Shown here one piece after another: positions 1 to 9,366 of a stretch of 64,000 nt of DNA. The notes beneath the pieces were generated by a model. The model was not told the origin of the DNA, made no database searches, and saw only the letters and a program-made list of their open reading frames with translations. Origin of the DNA: Haemophilus parainfluenzae (lineage in GTDB: Bacteria; Pseudomonadota; Gammaproteobacteria; Enterobacterales; Pasteurellaceae); assembly GCF_900450995.1 (NCBI RefSeq), contig NZ_UGHY01000002.1, forward strand, positions 253,501-317,500, given 5' to 3'. Every line of letters starts with the position of its first letter. The first letter of the stretch is position 1. The position numbers and the translations under genes were made by a program.

Positions 1-146
1 ATCAATTTCATCACTTCACGCATATGCAAAGCAATCGATGCACGGCGCTCATCTTTACATTGTGTTGGATCAATCATCGGGGTTTCGATGCCTTTGGCTA
101 CCAAGGCTAGGCGGACATTTTCCGCATCAGGTGAAATCGCGTTCAT
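1..146 (-). CDS. folE: GTP cyclohydrolase I, N-terminal part (cut by window edge)
   Basis: The minus strand reads [20 protein letters not shown] and continues with [25 protein letters not shown] to the window edge. This matches the N-terminal helix of bacterial GTP cyclohydrolase I (compare E. coli EALVARGLETPL and HMTEIMQLL). The enzyme makes dihydroneopterin triphosphate from GTP, the first step of folate synthesis. Only 48 residues are visible, so the catalytic zinc Cys/His residues are outside the window. The gene is divergent from moeA across a 155-bp intergenic region. The start is the ATG whose complement lies at 144-146. Confidence 0.85.
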   Translation of the reverse strand, partial: MNAISPDAENVRLALVAKGIETPMIDPTQCKDERRASIALHMREVMKL

Positions 147-301
147 TCACTTTCCATTTATAAAAAAATAATGCGGCATTTTAGCAAAAGATGAATTATT
201 CGTAAAATGCGAAAAATCCCCCTAATTTATTAATTTCCTTCATATTGTATTTCGGGCTACAATATATCCACTTTTATTCTGATTAACCCAAAGGATTAAT
301 T

Positions 302-1519
302 ATGTTGCCACTTGAAGATGCCTTGGCGCAAATGCTCCACCAACTTCCCTTTCCAACAGAAACTGAAACGCTAGCTTTAACTGAAGCGGCAGATCGCGTG
401 TGTGCGGAAGATGTTATTTCTCCGATTAATGTGCCTTCTTTTGATAACTCCGCGATGGATGGCTATGCAGTTCGTTTAGCCGATTTACAGCAATCCATGA
501 CACTTTCTGTTGCGGGAAAATCCTTTGCAGGCAATCCATTTCAAGGGGAATGGGTAGCACAAAGTGCGGTCAGAATTATGACGGGTGCGATGATTCCCGA
601 AGGTGCCGATGCGGTGGTTATGCAAGAAGATGTCACCGTCAATGAAGATGGTTCTGTTACCTTTTCTGCCTTGCCTAAAGCCAATCAAAATATCCGTCGT
701 ATTGGTGAGGATGTGAAAAAAGGTGATGTGGTATTACATCAAGGGGATGAGTTAAATGCCGTTTCTTTACCTTTACTTGCATCATTAGGCATCGCTGAAG
801 TGAAAGCTTACCCACGATTAAAAGTGGCAGTGCTTTCAACGGGTGATGAATTAGTGCCTGTTGGCAAACCATTACAAGCGGGACAAATCTACGATACCAA
901 CCGTTTCACCGTCAAATTAATGCTAGAAAAATTAAATTGTGACGTGCTCGACTTCGGTATTCTGCCAGATAATCAGGCAGAATTTGAAGCGGCTTTTGTG
1001 AAAGCACAAGCTCAGGCAGATCTTGTCATCACGAGTGGTGGTGTTTCTGTGGGTGAAGCTGACTTTACGAAAACCGTGTTAGAAAAAGTGGGCCAAGTGA
1101 ATTTCTGGAAAATTGCGATGAAACCTGGCAAGCCATTTGCTTTTGGTAAATTAGAAAATGCCTGGTTCTGTGGCTTACCCGGCAATCCCGTTTCTGCATT
1201 AGTGACATTCTATCAATTAGTGCAACCGGCTATCGCCAAATTAAGCGGTAAAAAACATCCGAAAAAACAACCGCACTTTCAAGCGATTGCTCAAACCAAT
1301 TTGAAAAAAGCACCAGGTCGTTTAGATTTTCAACGCGGTTTCTATCAAATTAATGAAAATGGTCAACTTGAAGTGCAACCAGTGGGTTTCCAAGGTTCCC
1401 ATTTATTCAGTTCTTTTGTGAAAAGTAACTGTTTTATTCGCCTCGAAAAAGATCGTGGCAATGTAGCTGCGGGCGAAATCGTCACCATTGAACCGTTTAA
1501 TCACCTATTGGGGCAATAA
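302..1519 (+). CDS. moeA: Molybdopterin molybdenumtransferase MoeA
   Basis: This 405-residue protein has the normal length for MoeA, which inserts molybdate into adenylylated molybdopterin to give Mo-cofactor in the cytosol. Visible family motifs are the N-terminal SFDNSAMDGYAV stretch, MTGAMIPEGADAVVMQED, the molybdopterin-binding TSGGVSVGEADFTK and GLPGNPVSALVTF. The start is preceded by AAAGGATTAATT, an acceptable ribosome-binding site. The stop codon overlaps the moeB start by one base (TAATG), so the two are translationally coupled, as in E. coli moeAB. No ModE-type operator was recognised upstream. Confidence 0.96.
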   Translation: MLPLEDALAQMLHQLPFPTETETLALTEAADRVCAEDVISPINVPSFDNSAMDGYAVRLADLQQSMTLSVAGKSFAGNPFQGEWVAQSAVRIMTGAMIPEGADAVVMQEDVTVNEDGSVTFSALPKANQNIRRIGEDVKKGDVVLHQGDELNAVSLPLLASLGIAEVKAYPRLKVAVLSTGDELVPVGKPLQAGQIYDTNRFTVKLMLEKLNCDVLDFGILPDNQAEFEAAFVKAQAQADLVITSGGVSVGEADFTKTVLEKVGQVNFWKIAMKPGKPFAFGKLENAWFCGLPGNPVSALVTFYQLVQPAIAKLSGKKHPKKQPHFQAIAQTNLKKAPGRLDFQRGFYQINENGQLEVQPVGFQGSHLFSSFVKSNCFIRLEKDRGNVAAGEIVTIEPFNHLLGQ

Positions 1520-2241
1520 TGGCTGAATTAAGCTACGAAGAAGAACTGCGCTATAACCGCCAAATTATCTTAAAAGCGGTTGATTTTGACGGGCAAGAAA
1601 AGCTGAAAGACAGCCGAATGTTAATTGTCGGTCTAGGCGGTTTAGGCTGTGCTGCAAGCCAATATCTTGCCGCCGCTGGCGTGGGTCATTTAACCTTGTT
1701 GGATTTTGATACGGTATCGCTTTCTAATTTGCAACGTCAAGTATTACATACCGATAGCAGATTAAATATGCCTAAAGTGGAATCAGCAAAAATTGCGTTA
1801 CAACAGATTAATCCACACGTAGAAATTGAAACCATCAATGCACAACTTTCCGAAGAAAAACTCGCGGAAATCATACCGCACTTTGATGTGATATTAGATT
1901 GTACCGATAACGTGGATATTCGTAATGCGCTCGATCGTGGGTGCGAACAAACGAAGATCCCGATTGTTTCTGGTGCTGCGATCCGTTTAGAAGGACAGGT
2001 TTCCGTCTTTACTTATGAACCCAATACCCCAACCTATCGCCAACTTAGCCAACTCTTTGGACAAAACGTTTTAAGCTGTGTAGAGGCGGGCGTACTGGCG
2101 CCAATCGTGGGGATTGTGGGTTCAATTCAAGCCTTAGAAGCCATCAAAGTGCGGTTAAAAATCGGTTCAAATTTATGTGGACGCTTATTGTTAATCGATG
2201 GATTAACCATGCGTATCAGAGAAATGAAATTGCCTGTTTAA
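1519..2241 (+). CDS. moeB: Molybdopterin-synthase adenylyltransferase MoeB (zinc site absent)
   Basis: This 240-residue ThiF/E1-like enzyme adenylates the C-terminus of MoaD with ATP before sulfur transfer. The nucleotide-binding GLGGLG lies at residues 38-43, the conserved Asp at D130 (DCTDN) and the CVEAG cysteine at C187. In E. coli MoeB a structural zinc is held by C172, C175, C244 and C247. Here the equivalents of C172 and C175 are T172 and Q175 (PTYRQLS), and the protein ends at residue 240, before the second CxxC. The zinc site is therefore missing altogether. The gene overlaps moeA by one base and is the last gene of this pair. Confidence 0.94.
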   Translation: MAELSYEEELRYNRQIILKAVDFDGQEKLKDSRMLIVGLGGLGCAASQYLAAAGVGHLTLLDFDTVSLSNLQRQVLHTDSRLNMPKVESAKIALQQINPHVEIETINAQLSEEKLAEIIPHFDVILDCTDNVDIRNALDRGCEQTKIPIVSGAAIRLEGQVSVFTYEPNTPTYRQLSQLFGQNVLSCVEAGVLAPIVGIVGSIQALEAIKVRLKIGSNLCGRLLLIDGLTMRIREMKLPV

Positions 2242-2254
2242 CTTTTCTATCAAT

Positions 2255-2283
2255 ATTTAGACAGACAGCAAGTCTGTCTAAAT
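2255..2283. repeat. Perfect 12-bp inverted repeat after moeB
   Basis: The arms ATTTAGACAGAC (2255-2266) and GTCTGTCTAAAT (2272-2283) pair perfectly around a 5-base loop. No T run follows on either strand, so this is not a canonical intrinsic terminator. It may end moeAB transcription with a factor, or it may be an operator for the yedE gene 190 bp downstream. The rest of the 232-bp gap holds nothing I can name. Confidence 0.6.
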
Positions 2284-2473
2284 CCTAAATTACCCACAAA
2301 TAATTATCCCTCCCCTCGTGCATTAACAAAAAACAAATGCTATTATTTCGCTCGACAATTCATTTGTCTTATATCGCAAGTTTTGTGTATAGGAAAATGG
2401 CAGACACTTCAAAATATCTTCATTTTATACCTCACTTGCAAATCATCATTTCATTTTAAGGATTTACTCACTC

Positions 2474-3697
2474 ATGAAAGAGATTTTGCAGCAATTTAAA
2501 CAAAATTATCTGATCAAATACTGGAATCCTGTCGCGGCAGTTATTGCTGCGGGACTTATTTCAGCTTATTACTTTGGGGTAACTGGCACTTATTGGGCGG
2601 TTACCGGGGAATTTACCCGTTGGGGTGGACATGCTTTGCAAGCGCTAGGCGTGGATGTATCCGACTGGAGCTATTATAAAATTATCGGTATGCAAGGCAC
2701 GATCTTCACCCGTATTGATGGTGTAATGATCTTAGGCATGTTCGCCGGTTGTATTTCTGCTGCGCTTTGGGCAAATAATGTGAAATGGCGTAACCAGCCA
2801 CACAAACGTCGTATTGTTCAAGCCCTTATTGGTGGTGCATTAGCCGGTTTCGGTGCACGTTTAGCAATGGGCTGTAACCTTGCTTCCCTCTTTACTGGTA
2901 TCCCACAATTTTCTGTTCACGCTTGGTTCTTTACTATTGCCACTGCTGTAGGTACTTATGCAGGGGTAAAAGTCACCTTACTTCCGATATTCCGCGTGAA
3001 ATTAGAATTGAAAAAAGGCGCAGCAAAATTACAAGAAACTGACCCGAAACAAGCTAATCGTCGTTTCTGGATTGGTATGGTTGTCTTTTTTGCCTATCTT
3101 ATCGCTTCCCTTTATGTGATGACAAACTCAGTCAAACTGGGCTTTGCAATGCTTTGCGGTTTAGCTTTCGGCTTGTTAATCGAACGAGCTCAAATTTGCT
3201 TTACTTCTGCCTTCCGTGATTTATGGGTAACGGGCCGTGCTTATATGGCAAAAGCCATCATCTTCGGTATTATCGTGGGTACGCTTGGCGTATTCAGCTA
3301 TATTCAATTAGGCGTACCAGCTAAAATCATGTGGGCGGGCCCAAATGCGATTATCGGTGGTTTATTATTCGGTTTCGGTATCGTATTAGCGGGTGGATGT
3401 GAAACCGGTTGGATGTATCGCTCAATGGAAGGTCAAGTTCACTTTATGTGGGTGGGCTTAGGCAATGTTATCGGTTCAACTTATTTAGCCTATGCATGGG
3501 ACGATCTTGCCCCTGTACTTGCGTTAGATTACGAAAAACTTAACTTATTAAAATCCTTTGGCCCAGTTGGCGGTTTATTAGTAAATTACGGCTTGCTTAT
3601 TCTCTGCTTAATCGCTGTTGTTTGGTGGGAACACCATTTCTTGAAAAAAGCCAAAGCAAAAATTGCAGCAGAAAATCCGCAAGCTTGTGGTTGCTAA
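2474..3697 (+). CDS. yedE: YeeE/YedE family inner-membrane transporter
   Basis: This 407-residue polytopic membrane protein is rich in Gly, Ala and aromatic residues. It has two copies of the family's cysteine signature, LAMGCNLASLFTG in the first half and LAGGCETGWMYRSMEG in the second, plus RAQICFTSAF between them. Such proteins are thought to import thiosulfate or another reduced sulfur species, and YedE proteins are linked by gene context to selenium metabolism. The C-terminus ends in CGC. The next gene, 40 bp downstream, encodes a TusA-like sulfur carrier, which is the usual YedE partner. The exact substrate cannot be read from sequence. The start has AAGGATTTACTCACTC upstream, a rather distant ribosome-binding site. 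Confidence 0.85.
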   Translation: MKEILQQFKQNYLIKYWNPVAAVIAAGLISAYYFGVTGTYWAVTGEFTRWGGHALQALGVDVSDWSYYKIIGMQGTIFTRIDGVMILGMFAGCISAALWANNVKWRNQPHKRRIVQALIGGALAGFGARLAMGCNLASLFTGIPQFSVHAWFFTIATAVGTYAGVKVTLLPIFRVKLELKKGAAKLQETDPKQANRRFWIGMVVFFAYLIASLYVMTNSVKLGFAMLCGLAFGLLIERAQICFTSAFRDLWVTGRAYMAKAIIFGIIVGTLGVFSYIQLGVPAKIMWAGPNAIIGGLLFGFGIVLAGGCETGWMYRSMEGQVHFMWVGLGNVIGSTYLAYAWDDLAPVLALDYEKLNLLKSFGPVGGLLVNYGLLILCLIAVVWWEHHFLKKAKAKIAAENPQACGC

Positions 3698-3737
3698 TTA
3701 AATATTAACGAATTCATTCAAAAAAGAGGACATTATT

Positions 3738-4007
3738 ATGGCATTTACCGTTGTTCAAAAATTAGATAAAGATCCAAAAGACATCACCCCAGATTACACG
3801 TTAGATACATTAGGTGAACCTTGCCCGTATCCAGCAATTGTGATGCTCGAAACCATGCCCCAATTACAAAAAGGCGAAATTTTAGAGCTATTAAGTGACT
3901 GTGCTCAATCTATCAACAACATTCCTGTTGATACTAAAAACCACGGTTACACTCTATTAAGCGTAGAACAAGATGGCACCAAATTACGCTATTTGATTCA
4001 ACGTTAA
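3738..4007 (+). CDS. TusA/SirA-like sulfurtransferase (YedF type)
   Basis: This 89-residue protein has the TusA fold signature LDTLGEPCPYPAIVMLETM, with the CPxP cysteine that carries a persulfide in the family. It also has the C-terminal QSINNIPVDTKNHGY region. It is longer at the N-terminus than TusA itself and, being next to YedE, fits the YedF type, which accepts sulfur or selenium delivered across the membrane. It has a strong AGAGGA ribosome-binding site. It probably forms an operon with yedE and is followed directly by a terminator. The exact acceptor and donor are unknown. Confidence 0.85.
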   Translation: MAFTVVQKLDKDPKDITPDYTLDTLGEPCPYPAIVMLETMPQLQKGEILELLSDCAQSINNIPVDTKNHGYTLLSVEQDGTKLRYLIQR

Positions 4008-4010
4008 TGT

Positions 4011-4043
4011 AAAAAAGTGCGGTCAAAATTGACCGCACTTTTA
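4011..4043 (+). terminator. Terminator built from inverted uptake sequences
   Basis: AAAAAAGTGCGGTCAAAA and TTGACCGCACTTTT form a long stem ending in a T run. Each arm contains a full Hin-type uptake core. It ends the yedE-tusA unit. Confidence 0.85.
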
Positions 4044-4087
4044 TATTTTATGGAAAGAAATCGAAGGGTAAAAGAAAGCTATAATAC

Positions 4088-4453
4088 CTAATACTTACCC
4101 CAAGGCTTAGCATCAGGCTTGCTATGTTTTTTTCGCCATTGGATACATGCAGGTCTATTCCACATTGTTCTTTCTTCACAGATCGGCCCAGCTTCTAGAT
4201 ACCAACCTTTTTTCTCTAAACAAAGATTGACCTCCGGATTATCACTTTCTCCTACCACATAATCCATACCACAATCCTTCATATCTTTTTTTCTTCTAGC
4301 AAGATATTTAGTTAAAACATCAGGATCTGAGTTCGGAAATAATGCTTTCTCATTATGTAGCTGCCAATGATCATGTGGTGGTGGAGGTTGAAACCCACCA
4401 AAAGAACAACCAAACAAAGTTAGAGATAATAATAGTAGTAATATAAATCTCAT
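4088..4453 (-). CDS. Small hypothetical lipoprotein
   Basis: This 121-residue protein starts MRFILLLLLSLTLFGC, a signal peptide ending in a lipobox (LFGC, with lipidated C16), so it should be a membrane-anchored lipoprotein. The mature part begins with a proline run (PPPPHDHW). It carries four further cysteines (DCGMDY, NLCLEKK, PICEER, ACIQW), which could form two disulfides in the periplasm. I do not recognise the family. The gene is monocistronic, with a GGGAGCTATAAA ribosome-binding site. It lies between the convergent end of tusA and the co-directional end of pntB, with terminators on both sides. Confidence 0.75.
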   Translation of the reverse strand: MRFILLLLLSLTLFGCSFGGFQPPPPHDHWQLHNEKALFPNSDPDVLTKYLARRKKDMKDCGMDYVVGESDNPEVNLCLEKKGWYLEAGPICEERTMWNRPACIQWRKKHSKPDAKPWGKY

Positions 4454-4546
4454 TTTATAGCTCCCTCGCCTATTTTGATTTTGGGAAGTTAGTGTATTAC
4501 TTCTTAAAGTTCGGTTATTTAATCATATAAGCACTAAAAAACATAT

Positions 4547-4582
4547 AAAAAACCGCACTTTAATCTCTCAAAGTGCGGTCAG
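4547..4582 (-). terminator. pntAB terminator with paired uptake sequences
   Basis: On the minus strand GACCGCACTTT, then an 8-base loop, then AAAGTGCGGTT and a T run. It lies just downstream of the pntB stop. Confidence 0.85.
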
Positions 4583-4601
4583 TTTTACTTCAGTTTTTTG
4601 C

Positions 4602-5981
4602 TTATTTGTTTAATGCAGTAAGAATATCATCAACACGTTCTTTTGCATCACCAAAGAGCATTTGAGTGTTTTCTTTGAAGAATAATGGGTTTTGAACGCC
4701 TGCGTAACCTACCGCCATAGAGCGCTTGAATACGATAACGTTTTGTGCTTTCCATACTTCTAACACTGGCATACCTGCGATTGGGCTGTTTGGATCTTCC
4801 ATTGCCGCTGGGTTTACGGTGTCGTTTGCACCGATAACCAATACCACATCGGTATCCGCGAAATCATCATTGATTTCATCCATTTCAAGCACGATGTCAT
4901 AAGGCACTTTCGCTTCCGCTAAAAGTACGTTCATATGACCCGGTAAACGACCTGCAACAGGGTGAATACCGAAACGCACGTTAATACCACGCTCACGCAA
5001 TTTTGCTGTAATTTCAGCCACTGGATATTGCGCTTGTGCTACCGCCATACCATATCCTGGCGTGATGATTACAGAGCTTGCATTTTTGAGTAATTCAGCC
5101 ACTTCTTCTGCAGTTGTTTCACGGTGTTCACCTTGTTCTTCATCTGAAGACACTTGAACATCATTACCAAAACCGCCTGCGATAACGCTGATGAATGAGC
5201 GGTTCATCGCTTTACACATAATGTAAGAAAGAATCGCACCTGAAGAACCCACTAATGCACCGGTAACAATAAGCAAGTCATTGCTTAGCATGAAACCTGC
5301 TGCAGCCGCTGCCCAACCAGAATAAGAGTTAAGCATTGAAACCACAACCGGCATATCCGCACCACCGATAGATGCCACTAAGTGCCAGCCGAACGCAAGT
5401 GCAATCGCAGTCATGAGTAACACTGGGAAGATATTATCCGGGCTGTTTAAGAATGCCACCATCAAGAAAGCAGAAACCACTAATGCCGCTAAATTTAATT
5501 TATGGCGATGTGGTAACATTAACGCTTTTGAATTGATTTTGCCGCTTAATTTACCGAATGCTACGATAGAACCCGTGAATGTTACCGCACCGATGAAGAT
5601 CCCTAAGAATACTTCAACGTTATGGATATTCATTAACACAGGATCGGTTTCGTGTGTTAAACCGTAGCTATTAAAGCCTACGAGCACTGCTGCTAAACCT
5701 ACAAAGCTGTGAAGGATCGCAACGAGTTCAGGCATTTCAGTCATTTCAACTTTTAATGCACGTTGAACACCAATCACACCACCGATGATCATTGCAATAA
5801 TGATCCATAATGTACCTTCAGATTGTGGGCCGAAAATGGTTGCAACAAGGGCAATTGTCATACCGACAATACCATACCAACAACCAGCTTTTGCCGTTTC
5901 ATGTTTAGAAAGACCGGCTAAGCTCATAATGAAAAGTAATGCAGCGATAATATAGGCTGCTTGTACTAAACCTTCAGACAT
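4602..5981 (-). CDS. pntB: NAD(P) transhydrogenase subunit beta
   Basis: This 459-residue inner-membrane protein has about nine hydrophobic segments in its first 270 residues, followed by the soluble NADP(H)-binding domain III ([54 protein letters not shown]). With PntA it couples proton re-entry to hydride transfer from NADH to NADP+, supplying NADPH. Length and motifs match E. coli PntB (462 residues). It starts 10 bp after pntA with an AAGGAGAAGACG ribosome-binding site and is the last gene of the operon. Confidence 0.97.
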   Translation of the reverse strand: MSEGLVQAAYIIAALLFIMSLAGLSKHETAKAGCWYGIVGMTIALVATIFGPQSEGTLWIIIAMIIGGVIGVQRALKVEMTEMPELVAILHSFVGLAAVLVGFNSYGLTHETDPVLMNIHNVEVFLGIFIGAVTFTGSIVAFGKLSGKINSKALMLPHRHKLNLAALVVSAFLMVAFLNSPDNIFPVLLMTAIALAFGWHLVASIGGADMPVVVSMLNSYSGWAAAAAGFMLSNDLLIVTGALVGSSGAILSYIMCKAMNRSFISVIAGGFGNDVQVSSDEEQGEHRETTAEEVAELLKNASSVIITPGYGMAVAQAQYPVAEITAKLRERGINVRFGIHPVAGRLPGHMNVLLAEAKVPYDIVLEMDEINDDFADTDVVLVIGANDTVNPAAMEDPNSPIAGMPVLEVWKAQNVIVFKRSMAVGYAGVQNPLFFKENTQMLFGDAKERVDDILTALNK

Positions 5982-5991
5982 CGTCTTCTCC

Positions 5992-7533
5992 TTAACCTTT
6001 TCTAAACATCGCCAACATACGTTGAGTTACACGGAAGCCACCAAAGATGTTGATGCTTGCCACCAAAATTGCCACAAAGGCTAAGGCATCAATAAAGAAA
6101 TTGCCTGTTGGCTGTCTAATTTGCAGTAATGCACCCACAATGATGATACCTGAAATCGCATTGGTTACCGCCATAAGTGGTGTGTGTAAAGCGTGGCTAA
6201 CGTTCCAAACCACGTAGTAACCGACTACACAAGCCAATACGAATACGGTGAAGTGAGAAAGGAATGCCGCTGGCGCCACAGATGCAAGCCAGAGGAATAA
6301 CACACCTACACCCGCCATCACACCGTATTTGATGCGAGGATCTGCTGGTTTTTCTTCCTCTTTTTTAACCGCACTTTGTGCCACTTTCGCTTCTTGTTTT
6401 GGTTGTGCTGATACTTGGATTTGTGCTGGTGGAATTTCTTCCCCATCACGTACCACAGTCACGCCGCGTAATACCACATCTTCAAAATCGATATTGATCT
6501 TGCCGTCTTTTTCTTTACAAAGTAGTTTTAATAAATTAACTAAGTTTGTTCCGTAAAGTTGGGAAGATTGTGTTGGTAAACGACTTGGGAAATCGGTGTA
6601 ACCAATGATTTTCACTTGGTTTTCAGTGGTTACGACTTTACCTGCTTCAGTGTAAGCACAGTTACCACCTGTTGCGGCCGCTAAGTCCACCACCACAGAA
6701 CCTGGTTTCATGGAATCAACCATTTCTTTCGTGATCAAGCGAGGGGCTGGTTTACCTGGAATCGCTGCAGTGGTAATAATGATATCCACTTCTTTCGCTT
6801 GTTCCGCATAAAGCGCCATCGCACGACGGTTAAATTCTTCTGACATTACTTTCGCGTAACCATCGCCACTACCGCCTTCTTCTTTGAAATCAATTTCTAA
6901 GAAAGACGCGCCCATACTTTGCACTTGTTCTTTTACTTCTGGACGAGAGTCAAAAGCACGTACAATCGCACCAAGGCTATTGGCTGAACCAATCGCGGCA
7001 AGACCTGCGACACCCGCACCAATGACTAACACTTTTGCTGGTGGTACTTTACCTGCCGCAGTAATTTGTCCGGTGAAGAAACTACCAAATTCATGAGCGG
7101 CTTCAATCACTGCTCGATAACCAGAAATATTCGCCATAGAGCTTAATGCATCAAGCGCTTGCGCACGGGAAATACGCGGCACGGAATCCATCGCTAATAC
7201 ATTAATTTTTTTCGACGTGAGTTTTTTCATTAAATCCGGATTTTGTGCGCGCCAAATGAAGCTCACCAGTGTTGCACCTTCCTTCATTTGATCAATTTCT
7301 GCATCCGTTGGTGGATTCACTTTAAAAATCACATCCGAATGCCACACTTCTGAACTTGAGCCAATTTTTGCGCCGGCGTCGATAAATGCTTGATCTTCAA
7401 AACTTGCTTTGAATCCCGCATCGTGTTCTACGATGACATCAAAGCCCAGTTTTAAGATCTGCTGAACCGTTTTTGGCGTCGCCGCCACACGATTTTCGCT
7501 ATCAAGCAGTTCTCTAGGTACACCAATTAACAT
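5992..7533 (-). CDS. pntA: NAD(P) transhydrogenase subunit alpha
   Basis: This 513-residue protein has the usual PntA length. It has the alanine-dehydrogenase-like NAD-binding domain I ([52 protein letters not shown]), a charged linker near residue 390 ([11 protein letters not shown]), and about four C-terminal membrane helices (domain IIa). It forms the proton-pumping transhydrogenase with PntB. The start is preceded by AGAGGGAAACATTT. A perfect CRP site lies about 140 bp upstream, suggesting control by cAMP and carbon supply. Confidence 0.97.
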   Translation of the reverse strand: MLIGVPRELLDSENRVAATPKTVQQILKLGFDVIVEHDAGFKASFEDQAFIDAGAKIGSSSEVWHSDVIFKVNPPTDAEIDQMKEGATLVSFIWRAQNPDLMKKLTSKKINVLAMDSVPRISRAQALDALSSMANISGYRAVIEAAHEFGSFFTGQITAAGKVPPAKVLVIGAGVAGLAAIGSANSLGAIVRAFDSRPEVKEQVQSMGASFLEIDFKEEGGSGDGYAKVMSEEFNRRAMALYAEQAKEVDIIITTAAIPGKPAPRLITKEMVDSMKPGSVVVDLAAATGGNCAYTEAGKVVTTENQVKIIGYTDFPSRLPTQSSQLYGTNLVNLLKLLCKEKDGKINIDFEDVVLRGVTVVRDGEEIPPAQIQVSAQPKQEAKVAQSAVKKEEEKPADPRIKYGVMAGVGVLFLWLASVAPAAFLSHFTVFVLACVVGYYVVWNVSHALHTPLMAVTNAISGIIIVGALLQIRQPTGNFFIDALAFVAILVASINIFGGFRVTQRMLAMFRKG

Positions 7534-7672
7534 AAATGTTTCCCTCTAGTTGATAAAATTTCAGACAAACTCACGCCTGTCTCTACCTCTTAAATGACAA
7601 AAAGTCATGCACGGTAAATGTACCACTTATTGGGATTGTTTGGGGAAATTTTTAACTGGTTTTACAAGATAT

Positions 7673-7688
7673 TGTGATAGGGATCACA
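7673..7688 (-). promoter_or_regulatory. CRP (cAMP receptor protein) site upstream of pntA
   Basis: TGTGATAGGGATCACA matches the consensus TGTGA-N6-TCACA at all ten fixed positions. It sits in the 303-bp gap between pntA and tldD. If the -10 is TACATT (complement of 7617-7622), the site centre is near -70, a spacing used at class I CRP promoters; that promoter assignment is a guess. The rest of the gap (7689-7800) is AT-rich with a degenerate uptake sequence and no gene. Confidence 0.75.
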
Positions 7689-7802
7689 AAAGGATTGAAA
7701 TAGAAATATAGTGCGCTTAGTTTTTCACATAACTCAATGATTATTCATCAAAAATCAATTAATAAAAATATCTAAAAAATTGACTGCACTTAAATGGAGG
7801 AA

Positions 7803-7830
7803 CAAAAAGCCCGACATGGTTTATCGGGCT
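7803..7830 (-). terminator. tldD terminator
   Basis: On the minus strand AGCCCGAT, a short loop, ATGTCGGGCT and then TTTTTG. It follows the tldD stop directly. Confidence 0.85.
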
Positions 7831-7836
7831 GTATGT

Positions 7837-9285
7837 TTAATTGGTTCCACCAACGGTGATTTCATCGATTTTCAAGGCAGGCTGACCAACGCCGACTGGC
7901 ACGCTTTGGCCATCTTTGCCGCATACACCAATACCAAGATCTAAGTCTGTTTTATCTGCGACCATAGAGACTTTTTGCATCACATCGATACCACTACCGA
8001 TTAACGTTGCTCCTTTAACCGGTTTGGTGATTTTGCCTTTTTCGATGAGATAAGCTTCAGACGTCGAGAATACAAATTTACCCGAAGTAATATCCACTTG
8101 ACCACCACCAAAGTGCGGGGCATAAATACCTCGATCTACAGAAGCCACTAAATCTTCAAATTTGCTTTGGCCCGCCAACATATAAGTATTGGTCATGCGT
8201 GGCATTGGCAAATGAGCATAAGATTCACGGCGACCATTCCCTGTTGGTTTCACACCCATTAATCGTGCATTGAGTTTATCTTGCATGTAACCTTGCAAAA
8301 TCCCGTCTTTGATTAAAACATTACACTGACTTGGCACGCCTTCATCATCAATGGTTAAAGATCCACGACGGTTTTGCAATGTACCATCATCCACAATTGT
8401 ACATAATGGTGACGTCACTAACTCACCAATTTTTCCTGTAAATAAAGAGCTTTCTTTGCGGTTGAAATCCCCTTCTAAACCGTGTCCCACTGCTTCATGA
8501 AGCAATACGCCAGGCCAGCCAGCCCCTAATACCACAGGCATTAATCCTGCTGGCGCAGCGACCGCACTTAAATTGACAAGGGCTTGACGAACCGCTTCTT
8601 TTGCAAAATTAACGGCACGAATATCCCCATTTACCACTTCAAAGAACCAATCTAAGCCAAAGCGTCCACCAGAACCGCAGCTACCACGCTCACGCTTACC
8701 ATCTTCTTCCACGAGAACAGAAATGGATAAACGCACAAGCGGACGAATATCTGCGGCAAGTGTGCCATCTGTTGCGACTACTAACACTTCTTCATAAATC
8801 GAACTTAATGCTGCAGAAACATGTGTAACACGAGGATCTTCAGATCGCGCTGTGCGATCCACTAAGTGTAATAACTCGATCTTTTTCTCTTTACTTAAAC
8901 TTTCTAACGGGTTAATCGCCGCATAACGCTGAACCACATTCACCGCATTAAATGCCTGAGGCGAAATTAAATTGCCTTCTTTAACTTGTGCAATACCTTT
9001 TACGGCCTCTGCACATTGTTGTAATGACGCTAAGTTAATTTGATCGGAATACGCAAAGCCTGTTTTCTCTCCAGAAACGGCGCGCACACCAACACCGCGA
9101 TCAATATGAAAGCCACCTTCTTTAATAATGCTGTCTTCTAATACCCAGCTTTCATCTTGACTTAATTGAAAATAAAGATCCGCATAATCAATATGACGAT
9201 GTGACATCACATCAAAAATATTAAGCAATGATTGATGCGATAAATCGCTTGGTGCAAGTAAGGTATCTGAAACCTGTTTTAACAT
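7837..9285 (-). CDS. tldD: Metalloprotease TldD
   Basis: This 482-residue protein is the TldD half of the TldD/TldE (PmbA) heterodimeric metalloprotease, which degrades unfolded peptides and in E. coli matures microcin B17 and CcdA. The zinc motif HExxxH is present ([17 protein letters not shown]), as are the C-terminal YIEKGK-like and [10 protein letters not shown] regions. An upstream in-frame codon at 9321 extends the frame by 12 residues. The start at 9285 ([10 protein letters not shown]) is chosen because it aligns with E. coli TldD and has a CGGAGAACAA ribosome-binding site. The partner tldE/pmbA is not in the window. Confidence 0.95.
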   Translation of the reverse strand: MLKQVSDTLLAPSDLSHQSLLNIFDVMSHRHIDYADLYFQLSQDESWVLEDSIIKEGGFHIDRGVGVRAVSGEKTGFAYSDQINLASLQQCAEAVKGIAQVKEGNLISPQAFNAVNVVQRYAAINPLESLSKEKKIELLHLVDRTARSEDPRVTHVSAALSSIYEEVLVVATDGTLAADIRPLVRLSISVLVEEDGKRERGSCGSGGRFGLDWFFEVVNGDIRAVNFAKEAVRQALVNLSAVAAPAGLMPVVLGAGWPGVLLHEAVGHGLEGDFNRKESSLFTGKIGELVTSPLCTIVDDGTLQNRRGSLTIDDEGVPSQCNVLIKDGILQGYMQDKLNARLMGVKPTGNGRRESYAHLPMPRMTNTYMLAGQSKFEDLVASVDRGIYAPHFGGGQVDITSGKFVFSTSEAYLIEKGKITKPVKGATLIGSGIDVMQKVSMVADKTDLDLGIGVCGKDGQSVPVGVGQPALKIDEITVGGTN

Positions 9286-9321
9286 TTGTTCTCCGAAATT
9301 TATAAAAATTAATTCTGCCAA

Positions 9322-9366
9322 ATCTCCCCTAGCACCTCTTTGCTAAAGAGGGAGATAGTTTTTTGA
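9322..9366 (+). repeat. Terminator-like hairpin in the unexpected orientation
   Basis: CCTCTTT (9335-9341) pairs with AAAGAGG (9345-9351), flanked by ATCTC (9322-9326) and GAGAT (9352-9356), and is followed by GTTTTTTG on the plus strand. Both flanking genes (rsmI and tldD) run on the minus strand, so the T run faces the wrong way for either. It may be a dispersed intergenic repeat. Confidence 0.55.
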
